From positions 682,001 to 746,000 of the forward strand of contig NZ_JAAIKB010000002.1 of assembly GCF_011040385.1 (NCBI RefSeq): a stretch of 64,000 bases of DNA, written 5' to 3'. Of the stretch, positions 29,371 to 37,617 are shown piece after piece. The notes under the pieces were generated by a model. That model made no database searches and had not been told where the DNA came from. It was given only the letters and a program-made list of their open reading frames with translations. The translations under genes and the position numbers were made by a program. This DNA comes from Falsiroseomonas algicola. GTDB lineage: Bacteria > Pseudomonadota > Alphaproteobacteria > Acetobacterales > Acetobacteraceae. Within the stretch, counting starts at the first letter, position 1, and each line of letters begins with the position of its first letter.

Positions 29371-30402
29371 TCAGTCCTCGCCCGCCAGTTCCCGCAGTTT
29401 CACGAGGTCGGCCGTCGCCACGCGCACGCCGCTGGCGCGGCTGCGATGCAGGGACTGCATCTCCCGCTCGCCGGGCAGCATCACCGGGCGCGCGGGATCG
29501 GCGGGCGGCGTGGTGTGGATGATGTCCATGAAGTCGGCCATGCGCGCACGGAGGACATCGGGGGGCGCGAGCTTCGTCGCATCGATGGCGATGAAGACAT
29601 GGCCGAGGTCCTGCGCCACCTCCGGCGTCTTGTCCCAGGCGCGGACGCGGGTGAGGTAGGAGGCGCCGGAGAGCAGGCCGGCCAGCAGATCGACCATGAT
29701 GGCGAGGCCGTAGCCCTTGTGCCCGCCGACCGGCAGCAGGAAGCCTGCCAGCGCGGCCTTGGGATCGGTGGTCGGCCTGCCATCGGCATCCGTAGCCCAT
29801 CCCTCCGGCATAGGTTGGCCCGACGCCGCCAGGCTGCGGATCTTGGCGCGCGCCGCGACGGACAGCGCCATGTCCAGCAGCACGGGATCGCCGCCGGGAT
29901 TGGGCACGCCAATGCCGAAGGGGTTGTTGCCGAGCCGCGTATCCTTGCCGCCGGTCGGCGCGATGGTCGTCGTGGCGTTGCTGGCGATGAAGGTGGCGAA
30001 GCCCTGTTCGGCCGCGATCATGGAGTAGGGCGCGATCGGGCCGAAATGGTTGCTGCCGCGGGCGAAGGCGGCGCCGATGCCGCAGGCGCGGGCGCCTTCG
30101 AGCGCTGCCTCCAGCGCCTTCATGCCGACCAGCGGGCCGATGCCGTTGCGGCCATCGACCATGGCCAGCGCGGGCATCACGCGTTCCACCTGCACCTCCG
30201 CCGCCGCGTCGATGCCGCCGACCTTCACGCGGCCGAGATACTGCGGCACGCGGCTGATGCCATGGGTGGACAGGCCGAAGAGATCGGCCATGACCAGCAC
30301 GCGCGCGGCCAGCGCCGCTTCGTCCTCCCGCATCCCGCCCGCGGCGAGCGCGCGGGTGGCGAGCGAGAGCAGCGCGTCTTCCGCGATGGTGGCGTCCGTC
30401 AC
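29371..30402 (-). CDS. Ldh-family NAD(P)-dependent 2-hydroxyacid dehydrogenase
   Basis: The 343-residue second Ldh_2-fold enzyme in the window starts with a GTG (MTDATIAEDA) that overlaps the PrpF-like gene's stop. Motifs are ADLFGLSTHGISRVPQYLGR, FARGSNHFGPIAPYSM, TIAPTGG, LGNNPFGIGVPNPGG and GHKGYGLAIMVDLLAGLLSG. It interconverts a hydroxy- and an oxo-dicarboxylate, for example malate or a related acid. In this operon it probably acts on the acid imported by the TctAB system. The two dehydrogenases in the window are clearly paralogous but diverged. Confidence 0.88.
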   Translation of the reverse strand: MTDATIAEDALLSLATRALAAGGMREDEAALAARVLVMADLFGLSTHGISRVPQYLGRVKVGGIDAAAEVQVERVMPALAMVDGRNGIGPLVGMKALEAALEGARACGIGAAFARGSNHFGPIAPYSMIAAEQGFATFIASNATTTIAPTGGKDTRLGNNPFGIGVPNPGGDPVLLDMALSVAARAKIRSLAASGQPMPEGWATDADGRPTTDPKAALAGFLLPVGGHKGYGLAIMVDLLAGLLSGASYLTRVRAWDKTPEVAQDLGHVFIAIDATKLAPPDVLRARMADFMDIIHTTPPADPARPVMLPGEREMQSLHRSRASGVRVATADLVKLRELAGED

Positions 30403-31526
30403 GCGCCGTGTCCCGCCCAGACGCGCGCGGGGATGTAGACCTCCCCCTTCATGATGCGCCGCGCGGTGCGCAGCGTGCCGCCGCCGAGGATGGTGGCGCT
30501 GCCATCGGCCGCCGTGCCGGTGGTGATGACGGCATCCATGACGCCGGAGGGATGTTCGATGGTGACATTCTCCCGCGCCTCGCTGTTCACCACGGCGATG
30601 CCTTCCGCGACGGTGCCGGGCAGCTTGCAGGCGCTGGCGATGCAGATGCCGCCGGTGACGGCCATGGCTTCGTGCAGCGCGAGCGGCGTGAAGTAGCGCG
30701 CGGCGACGCCGGTGCCGCCCTTCGGTTCACCGACAATGGCGAATTTCGGGATGACGCGGCCTTCCGCATCGCCCATGCCCATGGCGAGGCTGGCCGCGCG
30801 GCGGATGCGCTCGATCCGCGCCATGAACTCCTTGTCGCCATCGAGATCGGCGCTGGTCTCATGCCCCGTCTTGCCGAGGTCCTTTGCGCGGGCGATGACG
30901 ACGGGCATGGCGACGTCGAGGCAGGTGACCTCCACGCCCTCGATCACATCCTTCGGGTTGCCGGTGGGCATCAGCCTGCCGGTGGAACCGCCGACGGCGT
31001 CGGCGAAGTTCAGCACAATGGGCGCCGCGGTGCCGGGGACGCCGGCGATGGCGGTGTCGCCATCATAGGTCACGCGGCCGCCGGGGGTCTGCACCACGGC
31101 TTCGATCAGCGCGCCGGTATTGACGGCGCGGATGAGCACCTTCGTCTCGCCGTCCTCGGCCGGGACCAGGCCGTTCTCGATCGCGAAGGGGCCGATGCCC
31201 GCGAGCATGTTGCCGCAAGTGGGGCCCCAATCCACGAAATCCTTGTCCACATTCACCTGGGCGAAGAGGTAGTCCACCTGCTGGGGCTGGCCGGGCTCCG
31301 CCTTGCTCACCATCACCGTCTTGCTGGTCAGGGTGGTGGCGCCGCCGAGGCCGTTGATCTGCCGCGCATCGGGGGACCCCATCACGGCCTGCAGCACGCG
31401 GCCCGCCGTCTCCCGGTCCGCAGGCAGGTCGCTGCGCAGGAAATAGGGGCCGCGGCTGGTGCCGCCGCGCATGAAGGTGCAGGGGATCGCTGTCTGGAGA
31501 ACGGGTTTCGTCATCGGAGCCTTCAT
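30399..31526 (-). CDS. PrpF / 4-oxalomesaconate tautomerase-like isomerase
   Basis: The product is 375 residues from the ATG at 31526, which overlaps the TctAB stop (ATGA); a start at 31514 (MTKPVLQ) is also possible. The family marks are IPCTFMRGGTSRGPYFL and GLGGATTLTSKTVMV. VDWGPTCGNMLAGIGPFA contains the likely catalytic Cys, and MAVTGGICIASACKLPGT follows. Members isomerise aconitate-like tri-acids (PrpF) or oxalomesaconate (GalD/LigU). In this operon a tricarboxylate or aromatic-ring-cleavage acid is a likely substrate. It has the diaminopimelate-epimerase two-domain fold. Confidence 0.87.
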   Translation of the reverse strand: MKAPMTKPVLQTAIPCTFMRGGTSRGPYFLRSDLPADRETAGRVLQAVMGSPDARQINGLGGATTLTSKTVMVSKAEPGQPQQVDYLFAQVNVDKDFVDWGPTCGNMLAGIGPFAIENGLVPAEDGETKVLIRAVNTGALIEAVVQTPGGRVTYDGDTAIAGVPGTAAPIVLNFADAVGGSTGRLMPTGNPKDVIEGVEVTCLDVAMPVVIARAKDLGKTGHETSADLDGDKEFMARIERIRRAASLAMGMGDAEGRVIPKFAIVGEPKGGTGVAARYFTPLALHEAMAVTGGICIASACKLPGTVAEGIAVVNSEARENVTIEHPSGVMDAVITTGTAADGSATILGGGTLRTARRIMKGEVYIPARVWAGHGA

Positions 31527-33478
31527 CGGAGCGGCCAGGGCAGGTCGATCATGGATTGCAGCAGGCCATTGGGGAAGTCGAGCACCAGGATGTCCGCCAC
31601 GGCGACGAGGCCTCCATTGGCGATGGCGGTCAGCACCAGCGTCTTGGTCCAGCTGCATTTCGCGGCAACGCGGAGGAAGGCGAGGAAGAAGACGATGCTG
31701 GCCAGCAGGAAGCCGACCAGGGCGGAGCCCAGGATCAGGCCCGCGAACCAGAAGAGGTAGGTCCAGAAGCCGCCCTGGCTTTCATCGGCGCCTTCTTCCC
31801 CATCATGCAGCAGGGATCCCGGGTCGTTCGCGAAGGCGAGCTTGAGGGCGATGGGGATGCTGATGACCAGCATCGCCGCCGCGACCATGCCGGGGAAGAC
31901 GGCGCCAAGGAAGCTGTGCTTGGTGGCGTCCAGCAGCACGGCGGCGAAGATCGCGATGGGGACCAGGGCGAAGATCGCCTGCGGTCGCGCATGGCCGCGC
32001 TTGTCGCTCTCGTCATCGGTGTCCGCGAGCCGCCGCTGGCGCGCGCCGATGAAGACGAACAACGCGATCATGGCGGCGATGATCAGCACGCCCGGCCGTT
32101 CCACGAAGCTCCAGCCATAGAACTGGACCGCCTGGTAGAGATAGGTCTCCATCGGCTGGGCGAGGACGAAGCCCACCACGAAGGGCGGCCGCGGCCAGCC
32201 GAAGCGGCGCATGAAGAGCCCCAGCACCCCGACCGCCAGCAGCAGATAAAGGTCGGCGGCATCGCGGCTGGTGTTGAAGGCGCCGAAGCAGACGATCATC
32301 ACCATGAAGGGCGCGATCAGCCCGAAGCGGATCGTCGTCAGCTTCGCGATCAGCGGCGAGGTGACGAAGCAGAGGCCGGTGCCCATGACGTTGGCGATCG
32401 CCAGCGACCAGATGATGGCATAGGTCAGGTCGAGGCGTTCGCCGACGAGCTGCGGCCCGGCCTCGATCCCGATCAGCGTCATGCCGCCGAGGAAGACGGC
32501 CATGGAGCCGGAGGAGGGGATGCCGAAGAACAGCGTCGGCACCAGCGCGCCGCCTTCTCGCGCGTTGTTGGAGGCCTCGACGGCGATGACGCCGCGCACA
32601 TCGCCCTTGCCGAACTGGCCGTTCTTCTCCGTCTGCACGGCGTGGCCATAGACGATCCAGTCCGTCACGCTGCCACCGAGCCCTGGGATGGCGCCGAGCA
32701 GGCTGCCGATGGTGGACGTGCGCAGCAGCAGCCACCAGTGGCGCGCGATGTCGCGCAGCCCCGCGATCCAGCCCTTCCCCAGCTCTGCCGTCTTGGAAAT
32801 GGTGCCGCCGCCACGCGCGAGGTCCACGATCTCCGGCAGCGCGAAGATGGCCAGCACGAGGACGGGCAGGGGCAGGCCGTCGCTGAGGTAGAGCGTGCCG
32901 AAATCCAGCCGGTACTCGGCCGTGGCCGGCGCCGATCCGATGGTGCCGAGCGCGAGGCCGAGTCCGCAGGCGACCAGCCCCTTGCCGAAGCTGCGCCCCG
33001 CCAGCACGCCCACCATGGAGAGGCCGAGCACGGCCAGCATGAACAGCTCCGCCGTGCCCAGCGCCAGGATCAGCGGGCGCGCCACCAGCACCGCGCAACT
33101 CAGGATCACCGCGCCGACCAGGCCGCCGATCATGGAGGCGATGAAGGAGGCGGACAAAGCGCGCGCCGCCTCGCCGCGCCTGGCCATCGGGAAGCCGTCC
33201 AGGATGGTCGCCTGGCTGGCGGAGGAGCCGGGAATGCCCATCAGGATGGAACTGTAGGTATCCGCCGTCGCCGCCACGGCGACGAGCCCCGTCAGCATCG
33301 CCAGCGCGGAAACCTGGTCCAGCCCGTAGATGAAGGGCAGCACGAGCGAGAGGCCCGCGAGCCCGCCGAGGGCCGGCAGCACGCCGATCGCGTAGCCGAT
33401 GGCGACGCCGAGCGCCATGTAGGCCAGCCGGTCGGGACTCGACAGCTGCACGAGGGCGGAGAGCAGGGCTTCGAACAT
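31523..33478 (-). CDS. TTT permease, TctA-TctB fusion
   Basis: The 651-residue membrane protein joins both subunits of a tripartite tricarboxylate transporter. Residues about 1-475 are TctA: AIGYAIGVLPALGGLAGLSL, YSSILMGIPGSSASQATILDG, AIPGLGGSVTDWIVYGHAVQ and LFFGIPSSGSMAVFLGG, about a dozen helices. After a charged linker (RRLADTDDESDKRGHARP), residues about 500-651 give four further helices typical of TctB. Fused TctAB forms occur, but separate genes are commoner. It is the only TTT membrane unit in the window, against seven receptors. A Bug gene lies 63 bases upstream and the PrpF-like gene overlaps downstream. Confidence 0.9.
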   Translation of the reverse strand: MFEALLSALVQLSSPDRLAYMALGVAIGYAIGVLPALGGLAGLSLVLPFIYGLDQVSALAMLTGLVAVAATADTYSSILMGIPGSSASQATILDGFPMARRGEAARALSASFIASMIGGLVGAVILSCAVLVARPLILALGTAELFMLAVLGLSMVGVLAGRSFGKGLVACGLGLALGTIGSAPATAEYRLDFGTLYLSDGLPLPVLVLAIFALPEIVDLARGGGTISKTAELGKGWIAGLRDIARHWWLLLRTSTIGSLLGAIPGLGGSVTDWIVYGHAVQTEKNGQFGKGDVRGVIAVEASNNAREGGALVPTLFFGIPSSGSMAVFLGGMTLIGIEAGPQLVGERLDLTYAIIWSLAIANVMGTGLCFVTSPLIAKLTTIRFGLIAPFMVMIVCFGAFNTSRDAADLYLLLAVGVLGLFMRRFGWPRPPFVVGFVLAQPMETYLYQAVQFYGWSFVERPGVLIIAAMIALFVFIGARQRRLADTDDESDKRGHARPQAIFALVPIAIFAAVLLDATKHSFLGAVFPGMVAAAMLVISIPIALKLAFANDPGSLLHDGEEGADESQGGFWTYLFWFAGLILGSALVGFLLASIVFFLAFLRVAAKCSWTKTLVLTAIANGGLVAVADILVLDFPNGLLQSMIDLPWPLR

Positions 33479-33541
33479 CGCGCGTCATCCATCCAGGCAA
33501 GGCGATCGGGCCCGCATCGGCGATGCGGGCCCCGTCACGCG

Positions 33542-34660
33542 CTATTCGCGACCGAGCGTGTGGTTGAAGCGGCGCTGCAGCCAGTCCCGCGTCCATTGCC
33601 GGACCTCCGGCGCCATGGTGGTGGCGGCGGCATAGGCGCGGTCGGCGGGCTCGCCCACCGTCTCGTTGTACTCGCCGATGACGGGGCCGCGCTTCTCCCG
33701 GTATTCGGCATCGGCGATGGTCTTGCGGAAGGCCTCCTTGTAGGCGTTCACCAGGTTCGCTGGCGTGGACTTCGGCAGCACCACGAATTTCTGCGCGCCG
33801 AAGCCGGCGACGAAGAGGGCCTTCCAGGCTTCCCAGGCGGGGCCGGACGGGGCGCGGCCCGTCGCGGCCTGCAGGAATTCCGCGAAGTGCGGCAAGTCAG
33901 GAAAATTGCTGTCGCGCACGAGTTCGCCGGCATCGTTGAGGCTGCCCCAGCTGCACAGCGGCACGGCCTTGCCCTCTCGCACCAGCGGCAGGACCTGGCT
34001 GATGTAGGCAGAGCTGGTCTGGTAATCGATCGGCGTCTCTCCACGCTCGAAGGCCAGCCGCCCCTGGCCGCGGCCCTGCATGCCCATCACGACCTGCACG
34101 TCGAGGCCCAGCAGTTCGAAGGCCAGCGCGGGCACCATGTCGAGCGAGGTCGGCCCCTGGCTGCCGAACTTCAGGCCGCTCGCGGAACGCAGCCTGGCGA
34201 TGTCACCCGGGCCGCGGACGCCGAGTTCGGGGCGGATATACATGACGCCGCCGGTGGGGGAGGCCATGACCGGCACCCAGTTCGCATAGTCGTAGCGCAC
34301 GCGCGGATCGCCGAGCAGGAAGGGGAACTGGATGGAGGCGGTGGTGCCGAGGATGGTGAGCCCATCCGGCCGCGCCCTTGCGGCGAACTGGTTGGTGCCG
34401 TTGATGCCGCCGCCGCCGGTAATGTTGCGGATGACGATGGTGGGGTTGCCCGCCATGTGGCGGTTGAGGAAGGGCAGGTGGAAGCGCGCCCAGGTGTCGG
34501 AGCCGCCGCCCACCGACATGGGGATGATCCATTCGATGGTGCGGCCGACGAAATCCTGCGCCCTTGCCACGCCCGGCAATGCCGCCGCCGCGCCCAGCCC
34601 GGCGCCGAGGCGGATGAGGTCGCGTCGTCCGGCGTGCATGACGCCCGTGAGGTCAGCCAT
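33542..34660 (-). CDS. TTT periplasmic receptor (Bug family), diverged long form beside TctAB
   Basis: The product is 372 residues from the ATG at 34660, with GGGGAGAGAG upstream. The signal is twin-arginine-like (HAGRRDLIRLGAGLGAAAAL, cut near ARAQ). It keeps the Bug fold, with IEWIIPMSVGGGSDTWARF, IVIRNITGGGG, PDGLTILGTTA and VVLPKSTPANLV. It is about 50 residues longer than the other copies and lacks the usual PYRG lip, having VVMGMQGRGQG. Immediate adjacency to the fused permease makes it the best candidate cognate receptor. An in-frame frame extension to 35254 overlaps the divergent gene and is rejected. Confidence 0.87.
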   Translation of the reverse strand: MADLTGVMHAGRRDLIRLGAGLGAAAALPGVARAQDFVGRTIEWIIPMSVGGGSDTWARFHLPFLNRHMAGNPTIVIRNITGGGGINGTNQFAARARPDGLTILGTTASIQFPFLLGDPRVRYDYANWVPVMASPTGGVMYIRPELGVRGPGDIARLRSASGLKFGSQGPTSLDMVPALAFELLGLDVQVVMGMQGRGQGRLAFERGETPIDYQTSSAYISQVLPLVREGKAVPLCSWGSLNDAGELVRDSNFPDLPHFAEFLQAATGRAPSGPAWEAWKALFVAGFGAQKFVVLPKSTPANLVNAYKEAFRKTIADAEYREKRGPVIGEYNETVGEPADRAYAAATTMAPEVRQWTRDWLQRRFNHTLGRE

Positions 34661-34746
34661 GGTCGCTCTCTCCCCAGAACTGGCGAGTTTGTCCCGCCTG
34701 GTGGGAACGATAGAACCCTTTTGGCGACGGACGCAAAACCCCCCGC

Positions 34747-34777
34747 CGTCACGCCGCTGCCAGCCGGCGGGGTGACG
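34747..34777. promoter_or_regulatory. inverted repeat in the divergent receptor-receptor intergenic region
   Basis: CGTCAC (34747-34752) and GTGACG (34772-34777) form 6-bp arms around a G/C-rich core that is itself partly palindromic. The same 187-base region (34661-34847) also has GCATGCAACATGC at 34790-34802 and GCGCC..GGCGC at 34801-34816. The first repeat sits about 70 bases before the right-hand gene. It may be an operator or structured leader for one of the two divergent Bug genes. No clear -35/-10 pair is seen. Confidence 0.35.
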
Positions 34778-34847
34778 GGGGCGTCCAGGGCATGCAACAT
34801 GCGCCGCAAGAGGCGCGGTCCACCGTGCCCGCCAAGGAGGAAACGCC

Positions 34848-35816
34848 ATGCAGCGCAGGCAGGCCCTGCTGATCGCCGGGGGGACGCTCCTCGTGCCCAC
34901 GGTCCTTCGCGCCCAGGAGGCCTGGCCCGTGCGCCAGGTGCGGATCATCATCCCCTTCGCCGCCGGCGGCCCGCAGGACGTGCCGGCGCGCATCATCGCG
35001 GACCGGCTGAGCCGGCGCCTGGGCGCGACCTTCATCGTGGAGAACCGGCCCGGCGTCGGCGGCGGCCTCGGCGCGCAGGCGGTGGCGCGGAGCGAGCCGG
35101 ATGGGGCGACGCTGCTCTTCATCTCCTCCTCCATCGCCATCCTGCCGACGCTGCAGACGCAGCTGAACTTCGACCCGCTGCGGGATCTCGCGCCGCTGAC
35201 GGTCGTGTGCGATGTGCCCGCGGGGCTGATGGTGCGCGCCGACAGCCGCTTCACGGACCTGCCTTCCCTGATCGCCGCGGCGCGCGCGCAGCCGGGGATC
35301 CTGACCTATGGCTCGGGCGGCGTCGGTTCGGCGAACCACCTGGCGGCGGCGCAGTTCGGCGCGCTGGCGAATATCGAGATCACGCATGTGCCGTATCGCG
35401 GCGTCAGCCAGGCGGTGAATGCGATCTACACCGGTGAGATCGACTTCGTCTTCGGCAGCACCGTCGAAGTGCTGGCGCATTACCGCCAGGGCCGCGCAAG
35501 GCTGCTCGGCATGACGATGCCGGCGCGCGTTCCCGCCGTGCCGGAAATCCCGGCCATCGCGGAATTCGTGCCGGGCTATGCGGCGCCCAACTGGTTCGCG
35601 ATGTTCGCCCCGAAGGGGATGCCCGAAGCGCTCATGGGGCGCCTCGTCGCGGAGCTGACGGCCATGCGCAGCGACGAGGATCTGCTCAACCGCCTCAACA
35701 GCGCCGCCGCCATCGTGCGCATGGATGGGCCGGCGGCACTGACTGCGCAGCTGACGGCCGAGATTCCCCGCTGGCGCGACGTCATCCAGCGTGCCGGCAT
35801 CCGCGGCGATTCCTGA
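34848..35816 (+). CDS. TTT periplasmic receptor (Bug family), copy 3
   Basis: The 322-residue protein has an AAGGAGG-like site right before the ATG and a signal peptide MQRRQALLIAGGTLLVPTVL cut after RAQ. Motifs are RIIIPFAAGGPQDVPARI, FIVENRPGVGGGLGA, HVPYRGVSQAVNAI and WFAMFAPKGMPEAL. It lies 13 bases ahead of the aldolase-family gene, and the pair forms a separate rightward unit, divergent from the TctAB operon. It would need the TctAB unit or another one encoded elsewhere. Confidence 0.92.
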   Translation: MQRRQALLIAGGTLLVPTVLRAQEAWPVRQVRIIIPFAAGGPQDVPARIIADRLSRRLGATFIVENRPGVGGGLGAQAVARSEPDGATLLFISSSIAILPTLQTQLNFDPLRDLAPLTVVCDVPAGLMVRADSRFTDLPSLIAAARAQPGILTYGSGGVGSANHLAAAQFGALANIEITHVPYRGVSQAVNAIYTGEIDFVFGSTVEVLAHYRQGRARLLGMTMPARVPAVPEIPAIAEFVPGYAAPNWFAMFAPKGMPEALMGRLVAELTAMRSDEDLLNRLNSAAAIVRMDGPAALTAQLTAEIPRWRDVIQRAGIRGDS

Positions 35817-35829
35817 AGGAAACACTCCC

Positions 35830-36612
35830 ATGACCCAGTTTGGTCCGCTCGAGATCGCGCCCATCCAGGCTTCCGTCAGTGACGCGGAATGGCAGGCGCG
35901 GCTCGACCTCGCCGCCGCCTATCGGCTCTGCGAGGGCTACGGCATGTCCGACATGATCTACACCCACATCTCGGCGCGCGTACCGGATGCGCCGGACCAG
36001 TTCCTGATCAATCCGAACGGCATGCTGTTCGGGGAGATCACGGCATCCTCGCTGCTCAAGGTCACGATCGAGGGCGAAGTGATCTACAAGCCGGAGCTTC
36101 CCTATGGCCTGCACAAGGCCGGCTTCACCATCCACAGCGCGCTGTACCGCGCGCGGCCGGATGCCATGGCGGCGATGCACACCCACACCATCGCGGGCAT
36201 GGCGGTCTCCGCGCTGAAATGCGGGCTGCTGCCGCTGACGCAGACGGCGACGCGCTTCTATGGCCGCGTGGCCTACCATGATTTCCGCGGGCCGGAGCGT
36301 GATCCCTCCGAGCGCGACCTGCTGGCGAAGAGCATCGGCGAGCGGAACTACTGCATCCTCAAGAACCACGGCCTGCTGACCTTGGGGGAGAGCGTGCCGG
36401 AGGCCTTCATCGCGATGTGGGGCATGGAGCGTGCCTGCCAGGCACAGCTTGCCGCCATGGCCTGCAACACGGAGCTCGAGATGCCATCCCCGGAGGTCGT
36501 GGCGAAATCCTGCGCGGCCTATGACCTTTCGGCGTCGCGCCGCTACGGGCTGCTGGAATGGCCGGGGCTGCTGCGGAAGCTGGACCAGGCCGACAGTAGC
36601 TGGCGGCAATAG
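35830..36612 (+). CDS. class II aldolase/adducin-family protein
   Basis: The product is 260 residues from the ATG at 35830, which follows AAGGAAAC; an earlier in-frame start overlaps the receptor gene. Family marks are YTHISARVPD, INPNGMLFGEITASSLLKVT, AGFTIHSALYRARPD, the metal ligands His117 and His119 in AAMHTHT, and CILKNHGLLTLGESV. Members split sugar phosphates or related hydroxy-keto acids, or act as decarboxylases. The usual Glu of fuculose aldolase is replaced, as in many adducin-type enzymes, so the reaction is uncertain. It follows a Bug receptor, so the substrate is presumably an imported acid. Confidence 0.85.
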   Translation: MTQFGPLEIAPIQASVSDAEWQARLDLAAAYRLCEGYGMSDMIYTHISARVPDAPDQFLINPNGMLFGEITASSLLKVTIEGEVIYKPELPYGLHKAGFTIHSALYRARPDAMAAMHTHTIAGMAVSALKCGLLPLTQTATRFYGRVAYHDFRGPERDPSERDLLAKSIGERNYCILKNHGLLTLGESVPEAFIAMWGMERACQAQLAAMACNTELEMPSPEVVAKSCAAYDLSASRRYGLLEWPGLLRKLDQADSSWRQ

Positions 36613-36615
36613 GCG

Positions 36616-37554
36616 TCAGGCCAGCGTCGCCGCCACCTTCACCGCGCTCTGCTCCGCCAGGATCTGCTGCACCGCCTGGCGGAGCAGGCGCACGTCGCGG
36701 ATGCGGCTGAAGCCCGGGCGGTGGAACAGCGCCACGTCGCGGGAGATGCTGCCATCGCCGATGCGGCGATAGGCGACCATGTCGTCCAGCAGCGCGCCGA
36801 CCTGCACGGCGAGTTGCGGCAGCAGCGAGACGCCGACGCCGGCCGCGATCATCTGGCGCAGCGTCTCCAGGCTTGCGGCCTGGAGTTCCGGGCGGTCGAC
36901 CGACAGGCGTTCGGCGTAGTAGGTCAGCGCGTGCTCGCGCAGGCAATGGCCCTCGCTCATCAGGATCAGGTCCTGGACGGGCACATCCTCTCGCCTCACC
37001 GCCTCCACGCGCGCCAGGGCGTGGTCGCGCGGGACGGCGAGGACGAATTCCTCCCGGAACAGCTTGAGTTCGGTCAGCTCCGGGCCGGGGAGGGGGGAGG
37101 CGGCGAGGATGGCGTCGAGCTCGCCCTCCTCCACCTGTCGAGCAAGCTGGCGCGTATAGCCCTCCGACAGCAGCAGGCGGAGATGCGGGAAGCGCGCGCG
37201 CAGCGGCTTCAGCAGGAAGGGGACGAGGTAGGGGCCGAGGGTCGCGATGACACCCAGGCGGAAGGTGCCTTCCAGCGGCGCATTGCCGGCGGCCGCGACC
37301 TCGAACAGCCTCCGCGCTTCCGCCACCACCAGGCGGGCCTGGGCCACGACCTCCGCGCCGCGGGAGGTCACCAGCACGCCGCGGGGGGCGCGTTCGAAGA
37401 CCTCGATCTTCAGCAACTCCTCCACCTTGCGGATCTGGGCGGAGAGGGTGGGCTGGCTGACGGCGCAGGCCTGGGCGGCACGGCCGAAGCTCAGATGCTC
37501 CGCCACGGCCAGCAGGTATTCCAGGTCACGAAGCGAGAGGCCGGCGAGGGTCAT
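36616..37554 (-). CDS. LysR-family regulator, OxyR-like with a single redox cysteine
   Basis: The 312-residue protein has a winged HTH at the N terminus (LEYLLAVAEHLSFGRAAQAC, VSQPTLSAQIRKVEELL) and the OxyR-type effector domain. The peroxide loop LMSEGHCLREHAL holds Cys204, equivalent to E. coli C199. The position nine residues on, C208 in E. coli, is Tyr213 here. The intramolecular disulfide of classic OxyR therefore cannot form as such. The segment PTLSAQIRKVEELL and PGPELTELKLFREEF are otherwise OxyR-like. It follows the GntR gene by 63 bases on the same strand and converges on the aldolase-family gene. Confidence 0.87.
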   Translation of the reverse strand: MTLAGLSLRDLEYLLAVAEHLSFGRAAQACAVSQPTLSAQIRKVEELLKIEVFERAPRGVLVTSRGAEVVAQARLVVAEARRLFEVAAAGNAPLEGTFRLGVIATLGPYLVPFLLKPLRARFPHLRLLLSEGYTRQLARQVEEGELDAILAASPLPGPELTELKLFREEFVLAVPRDHALARVEAVRREDVPVQDLILMSEGHCLREHALTYYAERLSVDRPELQAASLETLRQMIAAGVGVSLLPQLAVQVGALLDDMVAYRRIGDGSISRDVALFHRPGFSRIRDVRLLRQAVQQILAEQSAVKVAATLA

Positions 37555-37617
37555 GGCGGGTCCCGGACGAATCCGCGCGCAGTATCGCTGCGTGGACGCA
37601 CAGGTCCAGGCCCGTCG

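Noticed and set aside
31556-35437. 1293-codon open frame on the plus strand
   Set aside because: It runs antisense through the TctAB fusion and a Bug gene, is rich in Gly/Arg/His/Gln, and shows no domain.
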